From: an uncultured Pelagibacteraceae bacterium
GTDB taxonomy: Bacteria; Pseudomonadota; Alphaproteobacteria; Pelagibacterales; Pelagibacteraceae
DNA: 64,000 nt
Assembly (NCBI GenBank): GCA_902619495.1
Contig: CACNEM010000002.1
Coordinates: 62,001-126,000 of the forward strand
Direction of reading: 5' to 3'
Shown: piece after piece, positions 47,047 to 56,356 of the stretch
Position numbering within the stretch: the first letter of the stretch is position 1
How the letters are laid out: each line of letters opens with the position of its first letter
Translations under genes and position numbers: made by a program
Notes under the pieces: model-generated
Told to the model about the DNA's origin: nothing
Databases searched by the model: none
What the model saw: only the letters and a program-made list of their open reading frames with translations

Positions 47047-48729
47047 TTAGTTTGTTTTCACTGTAGTTTTTTTAACTATTACATACTGCTGTGCAATTGT
47101 AAGAATATTGTTTATTGTCCAATAAACAACTAATCCAGACGGGAAAGATGCAAGTATTATTGTTAAAAATAATGGAAAGAAAGCAAATATTTTTGCCTGA
47201 ATAGGATCAGCGGGAGCAGGGTTTAATTTTTGTTGAACCCACATAGAAGCCCCCATTAATATTGGCCAGATGCCTATAATCATAAACCCTGGCGGATCCC
47301 ATGGAATTAGACCAAATAAATTAAACAAAGAAGTTGGGTCTTGTGCTGACAAGTCTTTAATCCAACCAAAAAATGGTTGATGCCTCATTTCTAAAGAAAT
47401 AAAAAGCATCTTATAAATTGCAAAAAAGAACGGTATTTGAATTAAAACTGGCAAGCAACCTGATGCAGGATTTATTTTTTCTTTTCTATATAAAGCCATC
47501 ATCTCTTGCTGTAATTTAACTTTATCGTCTTTATGCAGTTCTTTGAGTCTCATCATCTCCGGTTGAACTGCTTTCATTTTTGCCATTGACCTGAACGAGA
47601 AATTAGCTAGTGGGAAGAAAATAAGTCTTATAGCAATGGTTAATAGCACTATCGCTGTTCCAAAATTTCCTGAAATTTTAAATAAATAATCTATAACAAA
47701 AAACAAAGGTTTTGTGAAAAAGTAGAACCATCCCCAGTCTATAACTAAATCAAATTTATTTATATTTTGATCTGCAGCGTATCCATCAATTGTCTCAACT
47801 TCTTTAGCGGCAATAAATAATCTGAGTTCATTTGCTCCAGTTGATGATTTACCAATATTTACCGGCTCATTAATAATATAATTTGCTTTAAATCCATTTT
47901 CGTAAAGGAATGTAGATTTAAAATTTTTACCTGACTCAGGGACAAATGCAGTCATCCAATATTTATCTGTTATTCCAAGCCAGCCTTCACTTGACTCTCT
48001 TACTATTTTTTTTTCTTCTACATCATCATAGTCGTCTTCTTTTAATTCATCATCAAATACGCCGATAAACCCTTCATGCTGAATATAAAAATTTTGAATA
48101 TCGTCGGGGATTTTATTCCTTGTCATCTGTGCATACGGATATAGATCAATAGGTGAATTCGAATTATTTTTTACTTGCTGTGATATTTTAAATAAATACT
48201 TGTCATCTAATTCAATTCTTTTTTCAAAAGTAACACCCTCATTATTGTTCCATTGCAAAATAACTGGAGATTTATTGCTTAATATATTATTACCTTTTAC
48301 TTTCCACTCAGTGTCCTTTGTTGGAACTTTAATTTTATTTCCAATACTTGTCCAACCAGTCTCTATGTAAAAACCGTTTTCAGTATCAGATGGGTTTAAA
48401 AAAATTATATTTTTTCCATCCTCAACTTTTTGTTTATGTTTTTTAAAAGATATATCGTCAATTAAAGCACCATTTAAATTAATAGAACCCACTATACTGT
48501 CATTTTCAATTTTAATTCTTTTACTAGAATTAATAGACTCTTCTCTGGTAATTTTTTTTATTATCTGTGGCTGATTAATCGTTGGTGCAATAGAGCCTTG
48601 TTCACTCTTTTGCTCTACTTTTTGATTTGCTTGTTGTTCAGAAGTTTTTTTTGGAGTTTCGAAAAAAGCACCCCAGAAAAGCAAAACAGACATTGAAAGA
48701 GCAATTGCAACAAAAACATTTCTATCCAT
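47047..48729 (-). CDS. yidC: Membrane protein insertase YidC
   Basis: About 560 residues. One N-terminal membrane segment ('MDRNVFVAIALSMSVLLFW') is followed by a large periplasmic beta domain (about residues 50-340) and five C-terminal membrane helices with 'ASGCLPVLIQIPFFFAIYKM'. The frame is open upstream, but the ATG at 48729 gives the normal start and overlaps yidD by eight bases. It acts alone or with SecYEG; SecA is encoded at the right edge of the window. Confidence 0.95.
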   Translation of the reverse strand: MDRNVFVAIALSMSVLLFWGAFFETPKKTSEQQANQKVEQKSEQGSIAPTINQPQIIKKITREESINSSKRIKIENDSIVGSINLNGALIDDISFKKHKQKVEDGKNIIFLNPSDTENGFYIETGWTSIGNKIKVPTKDTEWKVKGNNILSNKSPVILQWNNNEGVTFEKRIELDDKYLFKISQQVKNNSNSPIDLYPYAQMTRNKIPDDIQNFYIQHEGFIGVFDDELKEDDYDDVEEKKIVRESSEGWLGITDKYWMTAFVPESGKNFKSTFLYENGFKANYIINEPVNIGKSSTGANELRLFIAAKEVETIDGYAADQNINKFDLVIDWGWFYFFTKPLFFVIDYLFKISGNFGTAIVLLTIAIRLIFFPLANFSFRSMAKMKAVQPEMMRLKELHKDDKVKLQQEMMALYRKEKINPASGCLPVLIQIPFFFAIYKMLFISLEMRHQPFFGWIKDLSAQDPTSLFNLFGLIPWDPPGFMIIGIWPILMGASMWVQQKLNPAPADPIQAKIFAFFPLFLTIILASFPSGLVVYWTINNILTIAQQYVIVKKTTVKTN

Positions 48730-48976
48730 TATTGCTCTCCTTTTTATCTTTCGGAATTGGAACAAAATCTAAACCGTGACTGCCGCCAAGTTTCTTAAAT
48801 GGATGACATTTAAAAATTCTTGTTACACCTAATTTAATTCCCATTGTTAAACCTTGAGTTTTAAGTGCTCCAATAAAATACTCGGAACAAGTAGGTAAAA
48901 ATCTACATCTACTACCCAGCAGTGGAGAAATTAAATATTGATAAATTTTAATTATGAAAATAAGAATTTTTGTCAT
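48722..48976 (-). CDS. yidD: Membrane protein insertion efficiency factor YidD
   Basis: An 84-residue small protein with the family core 'IKIYQYLISPLLGSRCRFLP' and 'TCSEYFIGALKTQG'. It lies between rnpA (one-base gap) and yidC (overlap), the classical rpmH-rnpA-yidD-yidC order. Confidence 0.93.
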   Translation of the reverse strand: MTKILIFIIKIYQYLISPLLGSRCRFLPTCSEYFIGALKTQGLTMGIKLGVTRIFKCHPFKKLGGSHGLDFVPIPKDKKESNNG

Positions 48977-48977
48977 T

Positions 48978-49328
48978 TTACTTTTTTAATTTACTAAAAC
49001 TTTTCTCCATTAATGGCAAAAGCACATCTTGTTTTTGAGCATAAGCATTAGACTTACCGAAAACTATATAAGTGTAATCCTTATTAATTGCACCCTTTTT
49101 TTTTAATAATTTTTGTACAATTGCTTTTAATTTTCTTCTTATTTTGTTTCTTTTAACAGCATTACCAATTTTTTTTTTCATCACAAAACTAATAAGTAAA
49201 TTAGCTTTGTGTTTAGCTTTGAAAAAGTTTTTGGCAGCAAATACGGAATAATAATCTGTATGAATTTTTTTTTCCTTAAGAGCTTTTCTGAATTGGTTGC
49301 TTTTTTTTAAACTTTCAAGCTTAACCAT
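48978..49328 (-). CDS. rnpA: Ribonuclease P protein component
   Basis: A 116-residue basic protein with the RNA-binding 'GNAVKRNKIRRKLKAIVQKL' segment. It forms RNase P with the catalytic RNA and would process the 5' ends of the tRNAs here, including those overlapping upstream stop codons. It follows rpmH after six bases. Confidence 0.93.
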   Translation of the reverse strand: MVKLESLKKSNQFRKALKEKKIHTDYYSVFAAKNFFKAKHKANLLISFVMKKKIGNAVKRNKIRRKLKAIVQKLLKKKGAINKDYTYIVFGKSNAYAQKQDVLLPLMEKSFSKLKK

Positions 49329-49334
49329 TTAATT

Positions 49335-49469
49335 TTAAGTTGATAGAGTTTTTCTACCTTTAGCTCGTCTACGAGCTATAAGCTGTCTTCCAGTTTTAGT
49401 TGCCATTCTTGCTCTAAAACCATGTCTTCTTTTTCTTACTAAATTGCTAGGCTGATAAGTTCTTTTCAT
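49335..49469 (-). CDS. rpmH: Ribosomal protein L34
   Basis: This 44-codon frame encodes the standard L34 sequence, with '[18 protein letters not shown]', '[10 protein letters not shown]' and 'RRRAKGRK'. It starts the rpmH-rnpA-yidD-yidC unit on the minus strand. Confidence 0.96.
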   Translation of the reverse strand: MKRTYQPSNLVRKRRHGFRARMATKTGRQLIARRRAKGRKTLST

Positions 49470-49482
49470 AAATATTTTAAGG

Positions 49483-49511
49483 TATATATTTTAATTGCTG
49501 TCTATTGTACA
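49483..49511 (-). promoter_or_regulatory. Candidate rpmH promoter
   Basis: Read on the minus strand, TGTACA (49511-49506) and TATATA (49488-49483) are 17 bp apart and 13 bp before the rpmH start. The -35 match is only four of six. The site lies in the 50-bp gap to the divergent TVP38 gene. Confidence 0.28.
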
Positions 49512-49519
49512 GGTAAATA

Positions 49520-50245
49520 ATGAGTAAAAATTTGAAAATATTTTTAGGTATTTCCTATTTACTTATATTGTTTGCTTTCCTTTATTTTATTTTTATAGGA
49601 ATAGAAATAAACAGATTAGACGATTTTTCTTACTACAAAGAACTTCAATCAGATTTAGATAATTATATAAGCAAAAATATAGTTATAAATTTAATTTATT
49701 TTTTCATTTTCGCTATTATCTGGATTGCGCTTCTTGGTTTTGGGTCACCAATATTAATAATCTCAGGAATATTATTTGGTCAATGGCTTGGAACTTTAGT
49801 ATCTGTTATTTCGATTTCAATCGGAGCTTTAATTTTATATTCAATAGGTATTTTCTTTTTTAGAGATATAGTAAAGGCAATTTTGGAAAAAAAATTTCAA
49901 AAATACATTCAATTATTTAAAAAAAATGAATTTTTTTATTTTTTTGTTTATAGATTTGTTGGAGGTTTAGGAGTTCCTTTTGGGTTACAAAATTTAATTC
50001 CAGTTTTATTTGATATGAAAAAAATAAATTATTTTTTAGCAAGTTTTTTTGGGTTAATCCCAAGCATGTTTATTATGAATACGATAGGGGCTGGATTAAA
50101 TTCTTATGTTGAGCAAGCAGAAAATTTTAACATGATTGATTTTATACTTACGCCAGAAATATATTTACCAATCTGTATGTTTGCTATTTTAATGATTTTA
50201 TCATTTATTATTAAAAAGAAATTTTTTGATGGTACAAATAAATAA
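49520..50245 (+). CDS. TVP38/TMEM64-family (DedA-superfamily) membrane protein
   Basis: A 241-residue protein with about six membrane segments. The family core 'LLGFGSPILIISGILFGQWL' is near residue 75, and 'YRFVGGLGVPFGLQNLIPVL' near 145 is the re-entrant-loop region of the DedA/VTT fold. Relatives influence lipid or polyprenyl-phosphate distribution, but the function here is unknown. It starts the plus-strand unit that runs to infA and tRNA-Phe, and overlaps the next gene. Confidence 0.85.
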   Translation: MSKNLKIFLGISYLLILFAFLYFIFIGIEINRLDDFSYYKELQSDLDNYISKNIVINLIYFFIFAIIWIALLGFGSPILIISGILFGQWLGTLVSVISISIGALILYSIGIFFFRDIVKAILEKKFQKYIQLFKKNEFFYFFVYRFVGGLGVPFGLQNLIPVLFDMKKINYFLASFFGLIPSMFIMNTIGAGLNSYVEQAENFNMIDFILTPEIYLPICMFAILMILSFIIKKKFFDGTNK

Positions 50246-51959
50246 AAATATTTTATCGAACGATTTAAGCCCATATCTCAAACAACATAAAGATAATCCT
50301 GTTAATTGGCAAATATGGACAAAAGAGACTCTAGAATTTGCAAAACAAAATAAAAAACCAATTTTACTTAGTATTGGATACGCTAGTTGTCACTGGTGTC
50401 ATGTTATGGCTCATGAAAGTTTCGAGGATAATGAAACAGCAAAAATAATGAATAAATTTTTTGTTAATATTAAAGTTGATAGAGAAGAGAGACCGGATTT
50501 AGATTTTATCTTTCAAAGTTCGTTTCAATTATTTAATCAAACTGGTGGAGGTTGGCCTTTGACAATGTTCTTAGATGAAAATGGAGTGCCATTTATGGGC
50601 GGCACATACTTTCCTAAAAACTCCCAACAGGGATTACCATCATTTAAAGAAATTCTTCAGAAAGTATCTGAGGCTTATAAAACCCAGAGAGAAAAAATTA
50701 TTAAACAAAAAGATTTGATTATCAAAAATTTAGATTTAAAAAAAAACTCTGTTTTAAGTCAAGATCTTGAACCTATTTTAGAAACATCACTTAGTCATTT
50801 GGATTCTTTAAAAGGAGGATATAAAGGTGCACCTAAATTCCCTATATTTTATCTTTATGAAACATTGCTTTATTTTTTTAACAAAACAAAAGAAAAAAAG
50901 TATTTAGAACCAGTTGATTTAATAATAAAGCAACTTTGTTCTAAAGGCATATATGACCATGTAGAAGGTGGAATTTCTCGTTACGCTGTCGATGATAACT
51001 GGATTATTCCACATTTCGAAAAGATGCTTTATGACAATACTCAATTTGTTTTACTATTGTCAAAATTTTGTAAAATAAAAAATGAAACCTATTACAAAAA
51101 TAAGTTAGAGCAAACTATTGAGTTTTTAAAAAAAGATTTTTTAAACAAAGACGGTTTTTTAGGATCAGCTTATGATGCTGATAGTGACGGTGAAGAAGGA
51201 AAATATTATGTTTATACTTATGAGGAATTAAAAGAGTTGAAAAATATTCAAAAATATTTTGAAATTAAACCTGAGGGAAATTGGGAAAATAAAATCATAT
51301 TAGTTGAAAAGGAAAAACCTGATAATGAAACTATTAAAAAACTTTTAGAAATAAGATCTAAAAGAAATAAACCATTTTTTGACGATAAAACGCAACTAGA
51401 TTTGAATAGTTTATGGATTAGTTCACTTGTAGCTGCTAACGAGATTTTACCAGATAAGGGATACTTAAAATTAGCTGAAGAGTTTTTTTTAAAAATTGAA
51501 AAAAAATATATAAATAAAAATATGTATCACAGTTATTCTAAAAATATTGTTTTTATAGAAGATTATGCCTTTTTAATTAATGCACTTAATGACCTTTGGG
51601 ATAAAACGATGAAATTTACTTATAAGGATAAAGCAATAAAACTGACTCAAGAAGCAATAAATAAATTTTATTTAAATGATAAAAATATTTTTCAAAAAAA
51701 CCCAATAAGTAACAATGATGTTTTTTTTTCACCGATTGACATAGGCGATAATACAATTCCCAATGGTAATGCTATAATGCTTATTAACCTAATTAGATTA
51801 GGAATTACCGATAAAGCGAAAGAGTTATCTGTTAGTTTAAACGGTTATTTAAATGTTTATAAGAACCATATGATGACTTCATTAAGAGCTATTGATTTTT
51901 ACAACAGTATTAAACAAGGAAAAAATTGTAATGAACACGGTTGTAAAATAGATGCTTAA
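50229..51959 (+). CDS. Thioredoxin-domain protein, DUF255/SSP411 (YyaL-like)
   Basis: About 576 residues. An N-terminal thioredoxin-like domain has the redox motif in 'GYASCHWCHVMAHESFEDNE' near residue 50. A helical barrel-like C-terminal part ('GGISRYAVDDNWIIPHFEKM') resembles glycosidase or N-acylglucosamine-epimerase folds. It is clearly shorter than the roughly 650-700 residues of typical family members, mostly through compact spacing. A TTG three bases upstream is a less likely start. It overlaps the previous gene by 17 bases. Confidence 0.86.
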   Translation: MVQINKNILSNDLSPYLKQHKDNPVNWQIWTKETLEFAKQNKKPILLSIGYASCHWCHVMAHESFEDNETAKIMNKFFVNIKVDREERPDLDFIFQSSFQLFNQTGGGWPLTMFLDENGVPFMGGTYFPKNSQQGLPSFKEILQKVSEAYKTQREKIIKQKDLIIKNLDLKKNSVLSQDLEPILETSLSHLDSLKGGYKGAPKFPIFYLYETLLYFFNKTKEKKYLEPVDLIIKQLCSKGIYDHVEGGISRYAVDDNWIIPHFEKMLYDNTQFVLLLSKFCKIKNETYYKNKLEQTIEFLKKDFLNKDGFLGSAYDADSDGEEGKYYVYTYEELKELKNIQKYFEIKPEGNWENKIILVEKEKPDNETIKKLLEIRSKRNKPFFDDKTQLDLNSLWISSLVAANEILPDKGYLKLAEEFFLKIEKKYINKNMYHSYSKNIVFIEDYAFLINALNDLWDKTMKFTYKDKAIKLTQEAINKFYLNDKNIFQKNPISNNDVFFSPIDIGDNTIPNGNAIMLINLIRLGITDKAKELSVSLNGYLNVYKNHMMTSLRAIDFYNSIKQGKNCNEHGCKIDA

Positions 51960-52143
51960 AAAAATTAATTGGATAATCTGGTTATCATTAGTAATTTTGT
52001 GGAATTATGGATTTCCACAAGCTTCTCCTTTTGAAGATGTTATGGTTGCCGTATTTTTGTCGATTTTGTTTATAATTATTCAGTTGCTTCAATCAAGATA
52101 CTTGAAAAAAAGTAGTTCAGGAAGTAAATTTAAAAAACGATGA
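51952..52143 (+). CDS. Small membrane protein, unknown (63 aa)
   Basis: A 63-residue protein with two hydrophobic stretches ('WIIWLSLVILWNYGFP' and 'VMVAVFLSILFIIIQLL') and a basic tail. Its ATG overlaps the previous gene's stop by eight bases, which supports coupling. I do not recognise a family. Conserved order with neighbours is plausible but not testable here. Confidence 0.62.
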   Translation: MLKKINWIIWLSLVILWNYGFPQASPFEDVMVAVFLSILFIIIQLLQSRYLKKSSSGSKFKKR

Positions 52144-52156
52144 AGGAGCGCTTGTT

Positions 52157-52351
52157 ATGGGAATTCACTATGATTACAAATCAACTCGAGGCGATAAAGC
52201 TATGAAAAAAGAAGCAAAAAGAAAAGCTCGAATTGAACAAAGAAGAGCAAGAAGATCAAGCGCGAGTCCAAAAGAGTCAGAGCAAGAGACAATGCATGAT
52301 ATAAATAAACCTATCACTCTTGAGGATTTAACTAATCCAGACAAAAATTAG
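52157..52351 (+). CDS. Small basic protein, unknown (64 aa)
   Basis: A 64-residue, arginine/lysine-rich protein opening 'MGIHYDYKSTRGDKAMKKEA' and ending in an acidic tail ('PITLEDLTNPDKN'). GAAGGAG at 52142-52148 is one of the strongest ribosome binding sites in the window, with a good 8-base spacing to the ATG. It may bind nucleic acid. No family is recognised. Confidence 0.68.
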   Translation: MGIHYDYKSTRGDKAMKKEAKRKARIEQRRARRSSASPKESEQETMHDINKPITLEDLTNPDKN

Positions 52352-52358
52352 TAAAATA

Positions 52359-52484
52359 ATGAAATCTTTTGTTAAGAAAGATTTTTTACTAAAAAAACGT
52401 GAGGCCGCACTTAAAAAAAACTTAGAAAAAAGAAAGAATAAAAAATCAATAATTAAAAAAAAGAATGTCAGTACTTTCAGATAA
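52359..52484 (+). CDS. Very small basic protein upstream of dcd (41 aa)
   Basis: The 41-codon frame encodes a lysine-rich helix ('[18 protein letters not shown]'). It starts 7 bp after the previous gene and its last 20 bases overlap dcd. Short basic proteins with an 'REAALRxNLKRRK'-like pattern are familiar next to murA in other alphaproteobacteria, from memory, so I think it is real. Function unknown. Confidence 0.6.
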   Translation: MKSFVKKDFLLKKREAALKKNLEKRKNKKSIIKKKNVSTFR

Positions 52485-53019
52485 ATGGATTAAAAAAAAT
52501 GCACAAACTAGGGGAATGATAAAACCTTTTGTAGGCAAACAAGTAAGAAAGGGAAAAATTTCTTTTGGACTCTCTTCTTATGGTTATGACGCGAGAGTTT
52601 CTAATGAATTTAAAATATTTACAAATGTTAACTCAGGCGTTGTAGATCCTAAAGTTTTTAAAAAAGAAAGTTTTGTTACTAAAAAAGGCAAAGAATGCAT
52701 TATTCCCCCCAATTCTTTTGCACTGGCAAGAACAGTTGAATATTTTAAAATTCCAGAAAATGTTTTAGTAATTTGTTTAGGAAAATCAACATACGCAAGA
52801 TGTGGAATAATTGTTAATGTTACGCCATTAGAGCCTGGCTGGGAGGGACATGTTACTTTAGAATTCTCCAATACTACTCCTCTCCCAGCTAAGATATATG
52901 CTAATGAAGGAGTTGCACAATTTGTATTTATAAAAGGAAATGAAAAACCAAAAGTTTCTTATGCAAAAAGAAAAGGTAAATATATGAAACAAAAAGGTGT
53001 TACTCTTCCAAAGGTATAA
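52465..53019 (+). CDS. dcd: dCTP deaminase
   Basis: A 184-residue enzyme converting dCTP to dUTP for thymidylate synthesis. '[18 protein letters not shown]', '[20 protein letters not shown]' with the catalytic Glu/Arg/Ser region, and '[17 protein letters not shown]' are all present. It starts inside the end of the small basic-protein gene. murA follows after 10 bp. Confidence 0.95.
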   Translation: MSVLSDKWIKKNAQTRGMIKPFVGKQVRKGKISFGLSSYGYDARVSNEFKIFTNVNSGVVDPKVFKKESFVTKKGKECIIPPNSFALARTVEYFKIPENVLVICLGKSTYARCGIIVNVTPLEPGWEGHVTLEFSNTTPLPAKIYANEGVAQFVFIKGNEKPKVSYAKRKGKYMKQKGVTLPKV

Positions 53020-53029
53020 AATTTCTTTA

Positions 53030-54286
53030 ATGCAAAAACTTTTAATTAAAGGAAAAAAAGAATTATCAGGAAGTATTTCTATTTCTGGCTCAAAGAATGC
53101 TACTCTTCCAATTTTAGCCGCTGCAATTTTAGCCAATGATGTAAAACTTTTAAACGTTCCGTTAGTAAAAGATATTTTTACTATGTTAGATTTACTTAAA
53201 TTTATCGGAATAAAAGTAAAAGTAGAAAATAATAAAAGAATTATTCATTTACAAAAAGAAAAACAAATCAATACCTTAGCACCATACAAATTAGTTAAAA
53301 CTATGCGTGCGGGAGTTTTAGTTTTAGGTCCTTTATTAACAAAATATAAAAAAGCAAAAGTTTCTTTACCAGGTGGCTGCTCAATAGGAACAAGACCTGT
53401 GGACCTTCATTTATTTGCACTAAAAAAACTTGGTGCAAAGATTAAGATAAAAGATGGGTATATTATTGCTGAGGCTAAAAAAGGATTGATAGGTACAAAA
53501 ATAAAATTTCCAACAATTTCTGTTGGAGCAACTGAAAATGCTTTGCTTGCTGCCTTCGGTGCTAAAGGAAAAACAACATTGAATAATTGCGCTATTGAAC
53601 CTGAAATTTTAGATTTGATAATATTTTTAAAAAAACTAGGTTGTAAAATTGAAATTACTGGCAGAAAGATTACGTTAATTAGAAATAACAATAAAAATAA
53701 GAAAAAAATTAATCATAAAGTTATTTTTGATAGAATAGAAGCGGGCACTTATTTAGTTGCAGGTGCATTGATAGGTAAAAAAATTGTGATTAAACAAATA
53801 AATCCAAAAATTCTTAAATGTGAAATAGATATTTTAAAAAAAATGGGAGCTAAAATATTTAAAACCAAAAATTCAATTTCCATTCTTAAAACATCTAGAT
53901 TAAAAACTATAAAAGTTTCTACCAAAGCTTATCCAGGTTTCCCAACTGACTTACAAGCTCAATTGATGGTTTTAATGACTCAGGCGGAAGGTATTTCGAA
54001 AATAAAAGAAAATATTTTTGAAAATAGATTTATGCATGTCCCTGAATTAAAAAGAATGGGAGCCAAAATAGAAATAAGGAAACAAACAGCATTTATCTCT
54101 GGTCCCTCGAAACTAACAGGCGCTGAAGTGATGGCAACTGATTTGAGAGCATCAGTTAGTTTAGTATTAGCAGGATTAATTGCAGATAATAGAACTGTAA
54201 TAAATAGAATTTATCACCTTGATAGAGGTTATGAGCAGCTTGAAAATAAACTTAAAAATTGTAAAGCACAGATCAAAAGGGTTTAA
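53030..54286 (+). CDS. murA: UDP-N-acetylglucosamine 1-carboxyvinyltransferase
   Basis: The first committed enzyme of peptidoglycan synthesis, about 418 residues. 'GSISISGSKNATLPILAAA' binds UDP-GlcNAc. The active-site loop is 'LPGGCSIGTRPVDLH' near residue 115 and keeps the catalytic cysteine that fosfomycin alkylates. A GTG at 52997 keeps the frame open, but the ATG at 53030 gives the normal N-terminus and avoids overlap with dcd. Confidence 0.96.
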   Translation: MQKLLIKGKKELSGSISISGSKNATLPILAAAILANDVKLLNVPLVKDIFTMLDLLKFIGIKVKVENNKRIIHLQKEKQINTLAPYKLVKTMRAGVLVLGPLLTKYKKAKVSLPGGCSIGTRPVDLHLFALKKLGAKIKIKDGYIIAEAKKGLIGTKIKFPTISVGATENALLAAFGAKGKTTLNNCAIEPEILDLIIFLKKLGCKIEITGRKITLIRNNNKNKKKINHKVIFDRIEAGTYLVAGALIGKKIVIKQINPKILKCEIDILKKMGAKIFKTKNSISILKTSRLKTIKVSTKAYPGFPTDLQAQLMVLMTQAEGISKIKENIFENRFMHVPELKRMGAKIEIRKQTAFISGPSKLTGAEVMATDLRASVSLVLAGLIADNRTVINRIYHLDRGYEQLENKLKNCKAQIKRV

Positions 54287-54287
54287 T

Positions 54288-54731
54288 ATGGAGGTAAAAA
54301 ATTTAAAACTTATCGCTAGAACAGAAGAAGACCTTAGAGTAGTTTCTGCTCATCTTCAAGACTCAATAGCTAATGTATCTGACATTGCAAATTTAGAAAA
54401 AAATAAAATTTTTCTTATGCAATTAAATAGGTTTATGTGGGAGGACGTTGAGAAAGGTGTTTTTAGAAAAAACAAGAGAATTAGAACCATACTTAAATTT
54501 GAAAATGTAATTAAAGTCATATCTAAAAATATCAATCAATTAAAACAAGATAAATTTCTTGATTTTCTTACTATTGAAACTAATAGAATGCCTGATAATA
54601 ACTATGAAATGAAAATAGTTTTTGCTGGAGATTCAATAATTAAAGTCGTATCCGAAGTAATTGAAGTAACTCTTGATGATCAAGGAGATGCTTGGGATAC
54701 AAAAAATATGCCAAAACATAAGGTAATATAA
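54288..54731 (+). CDS. DUF2948-family protein
   Basis: About 147 residues. 'LKLIARTEEDLRVVSAHLQD' and 'FMWEDVEKGVFRKNKRIRT' are characteristic of the alphaproteobacterial DUF2948 family. Function unknown. The start at ATG 54288, two bases after the murA stop, is preferred over a longer frame inside murA. It overlaps hisD by one base. The murA-DUF2948-hisD order is a known alphaproteobacterial arrangement. Confidence 0.85.
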   Translation: MEVKNLKLIARTEEDLRVVSAHLQDSIANVSDIANLEKNKIFLMQLNRFMWEDVEKGVFRKNKRIRTILKFENVIKVISKNINQLKQDKFLDFLTIETNRMPDNNYEMKIVFAGDSIIKVVSEVIEVTLDDQGDAWDTKNMPKHKVI

Positions 54732-56029
54732 TGTTGAAATTTTTTAATGCAAATCAAAAAAGTTCTTTAAAAAAACTTGAATTGATTTTAAATAAAAGAA
54801 AATTAAAGCAACAAACTAAGTCTGCAATAGTAAAGAAAATTTTATTTGATGTGAAAAAATATGGCGATAAAGCTGTGATAAAATACGAAAAAAAATTTTC
54901 AAAAATTAAGTCAAGTTCAAATAAAATCAAATTTTCTAAAAATGAAATAAATCAATTTTCAAAAAAAATTGACATAGACTTAAAAAAAGCAATTGATCTT
55001 GCTTATACAAGAATTAAAAAATTTCATTTAAAACAAACTTTTTCAGCGTTTAAATATAAAGATAGATATAATAATATATTATCCTACAAATATTCGCCCA
55101 TTGAACGAGTGGGAGTATATGTTCCTGGAGGAACGGCTAGTTATCCCAGTACAGTTTTAATGAATTGTATTCCTGCAATAGTTGCAGGCGTAAAGAATAT
55201 TTATCTAACGACTCCAGCTTTAGGATCTTTGGTAAATCCTGCGATAATATATGCTGCAAAAAAATGTGGAGTTAAAGAAATTTACAAAACTGGAGGAGCT
55301 CATTCAATTGCAGCTTTGACCTACGGAACGAGAACTTTTAAAAAAGTTGACAAAATAGTTGGTCCTGGAAATGCATTTGTTGCCTCAGCCAAAAAAGAAG
55401 TTTTTGGAGATGTTGGTATTGATATGGTTGCAGGTCCATCAGAAGTAAGTATTGTTGCAGACAATTATGCAAATCCCAATTGGATTGCATCCGATTTAAT
55501 TGCTCAAGCTGAACACGACATTTTTTCTCAATCAATCTTAATTACCAACAGTAGAAATTTGATTAAATCAGTTAATTTAAGTTTAAGATCACAATTAATT
55601 AAATTACCAAAAAAAAATATAGCTTCAAAAAGTTTAAAAAACTATGGGTTAGCAATATATGTTAAAACTAAAGATAGAATTTCTGAAATTATTAATACTA
55701 TTGCACCGGAACACTTAGAAATAAATTTTCAAAGAGGAGAAAATATTATAAAAAAAATTACAAATGCAGGTTCAATCTTTATTGGTAAATTTTCACCCGA
55801 AGCTATGGGCGATTATTTAGCTGGACCCAATCATGTTCTGCCTACCTCGGGTTCAGCCAAATTTTCCTCAGGTTTGTCAGTGAATGATTTTTTAAAGAGA
55901 CATTCTTTAATAAAAATATCAAAATCAGGTATTGAAAGATTAGGGCCATCAGTTATAAATTTAGCAAAGCATGAAAATTTAGATGGTCATGCTAATTCGA
56001 TAAAATTAAGATTAAAAAAGGATAAATAA
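54731..56029 (+). CDS. hisD: Histidinol dehydrogenase
   Basis: A 432-residue zinc enzyme for the last two steps of histidine synthesis. '[18 protein letters not shown]', '[18 protein letters not shown]', '[10 protein letters not shown]' and '[14 protein letters not shown]' are standard. Its stop is followed at once by the TTG start of infA. Confidence 0.96.
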   Translation: MLKFFNANQKSSLKKLELILNKRKLKQQTKSAIVKKILFDVKKYGDKAVIKYEKKFSKIKSSSNKIKFSKNEINQFSKKIDIDLKKAIDLAYTRIKKFHLKQTFSAFKYKDRYNNILSYKYSPIERVGVYVPGGTASYPSTVLMNCIPAIVAGVKNIYLTTPALGSLVNPAIIYAAKKCGVKEIYKTGGAHSIAALTYGTRTFKKVDKIVGPGNAFVASAKKEVFGDVGIDMVAGPSEVSIVADNYANPNWIASDLIAQAEHDIFSQSILITNSRNLIKSVNLSLRSQLIKLPKKNIASKSLKNYGLAIYVKTKDRISEIINTIAPEHLEINFQRGENIIKKITNAGSIFIGKFSPEAMGDYLAGPNHVLPTSGSAKFSSGLSVNDFLKRHSLIKISKSGIERLGPSVINLAKHENLDGHANSIKLRLKKDK

Positions 56030-56245
56030 TTGGCAAAACAAGAAACTTTAGAATTTAAAGGAAAAGTGACGGAATTGCTTCCCAACGCAATGTTTAGAGT
56101 AAAATTAGAAAATAATCACGAAATTTTAGCACACACTGCTGGAAAACTTAGAAAGAATAGAATAAGAGTTCTGGCAGGCGATAATGTAATGGTTGAAATG
56201 ACACCATATGATTTAACTAAAGGTAGAATAACTTTTAGATTTTAG
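56030..56245 (+). CDS. infA: Translation initiation factor IF-1
   Basis: A 71-residue OB-fold protein with the normal IF-1 sequence ('[19 protein letters not shown]', '[17 protein letters not shown]'). The start codon is TTG, abutting the hisD TAA. Its TAG stop shares its G with the first base of tRNA-Phe, so the tRNA must be cut out of, or compete with, the infA mRNA end. Confidence 0.95.
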   Translation: MAKQETLEFKGKVTELLPNAMFRVKLENNHEILAHTAGKLRKNRIRVLAGDNVMVEMTPYDLTKGRITFRF

Positions 56246-56319
56246 GCCTTGTAGCTCAGTAGTAGAGCAGTACCCTGAAAAGGTATGTGTCGTAAGTGCG
56301 ATTCTTACCAAGGCCACCA
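56245..56319 (+). tRNA. tRNA-Phe (anticodon GAA), intact copy with unusual core
   Basis: The acceptor GGCCTTG pairs with CAAGGCC. The anticodon stem GTACC/GGTAT encloses CTGAAAA, giving GAA, and ACCA is encoded. Two conserved positions differ. The D-loop AGTAGTA lacks the usual GG pair, leaving A at 18 and G at 19. The T-loop is TGCGATT, with G at 55 instead of U. These two bases normally pair with each other (G18-Psi55). The 3' 53 bases recur at 61546 and bound a type I restriction-modification islet. Confidence 0.93.
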
Positions 56320-56321
56320 CC
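56269..56321 (+). repeat. Left attachment repeat (attL-like) inside tRNA-Phe
   Basis: A 53-bp block from the anticodon stem through CCA plus two bases, identical to 61546-61598. Upstream the match decays to partial identity. This is the second 3'-tRNA duplication in the window. Confidence 0.92.
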
Positions 56322-56356
56322 AATTAACAATTATTTTACGTTAAGAAAAATACAAC

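Noticed and set aside
52997-53029. GTG start for murA inside dcd
   Set aside because: The extra residues are not MurA-like, and the ATG at 53030 begins the conserved sequence.
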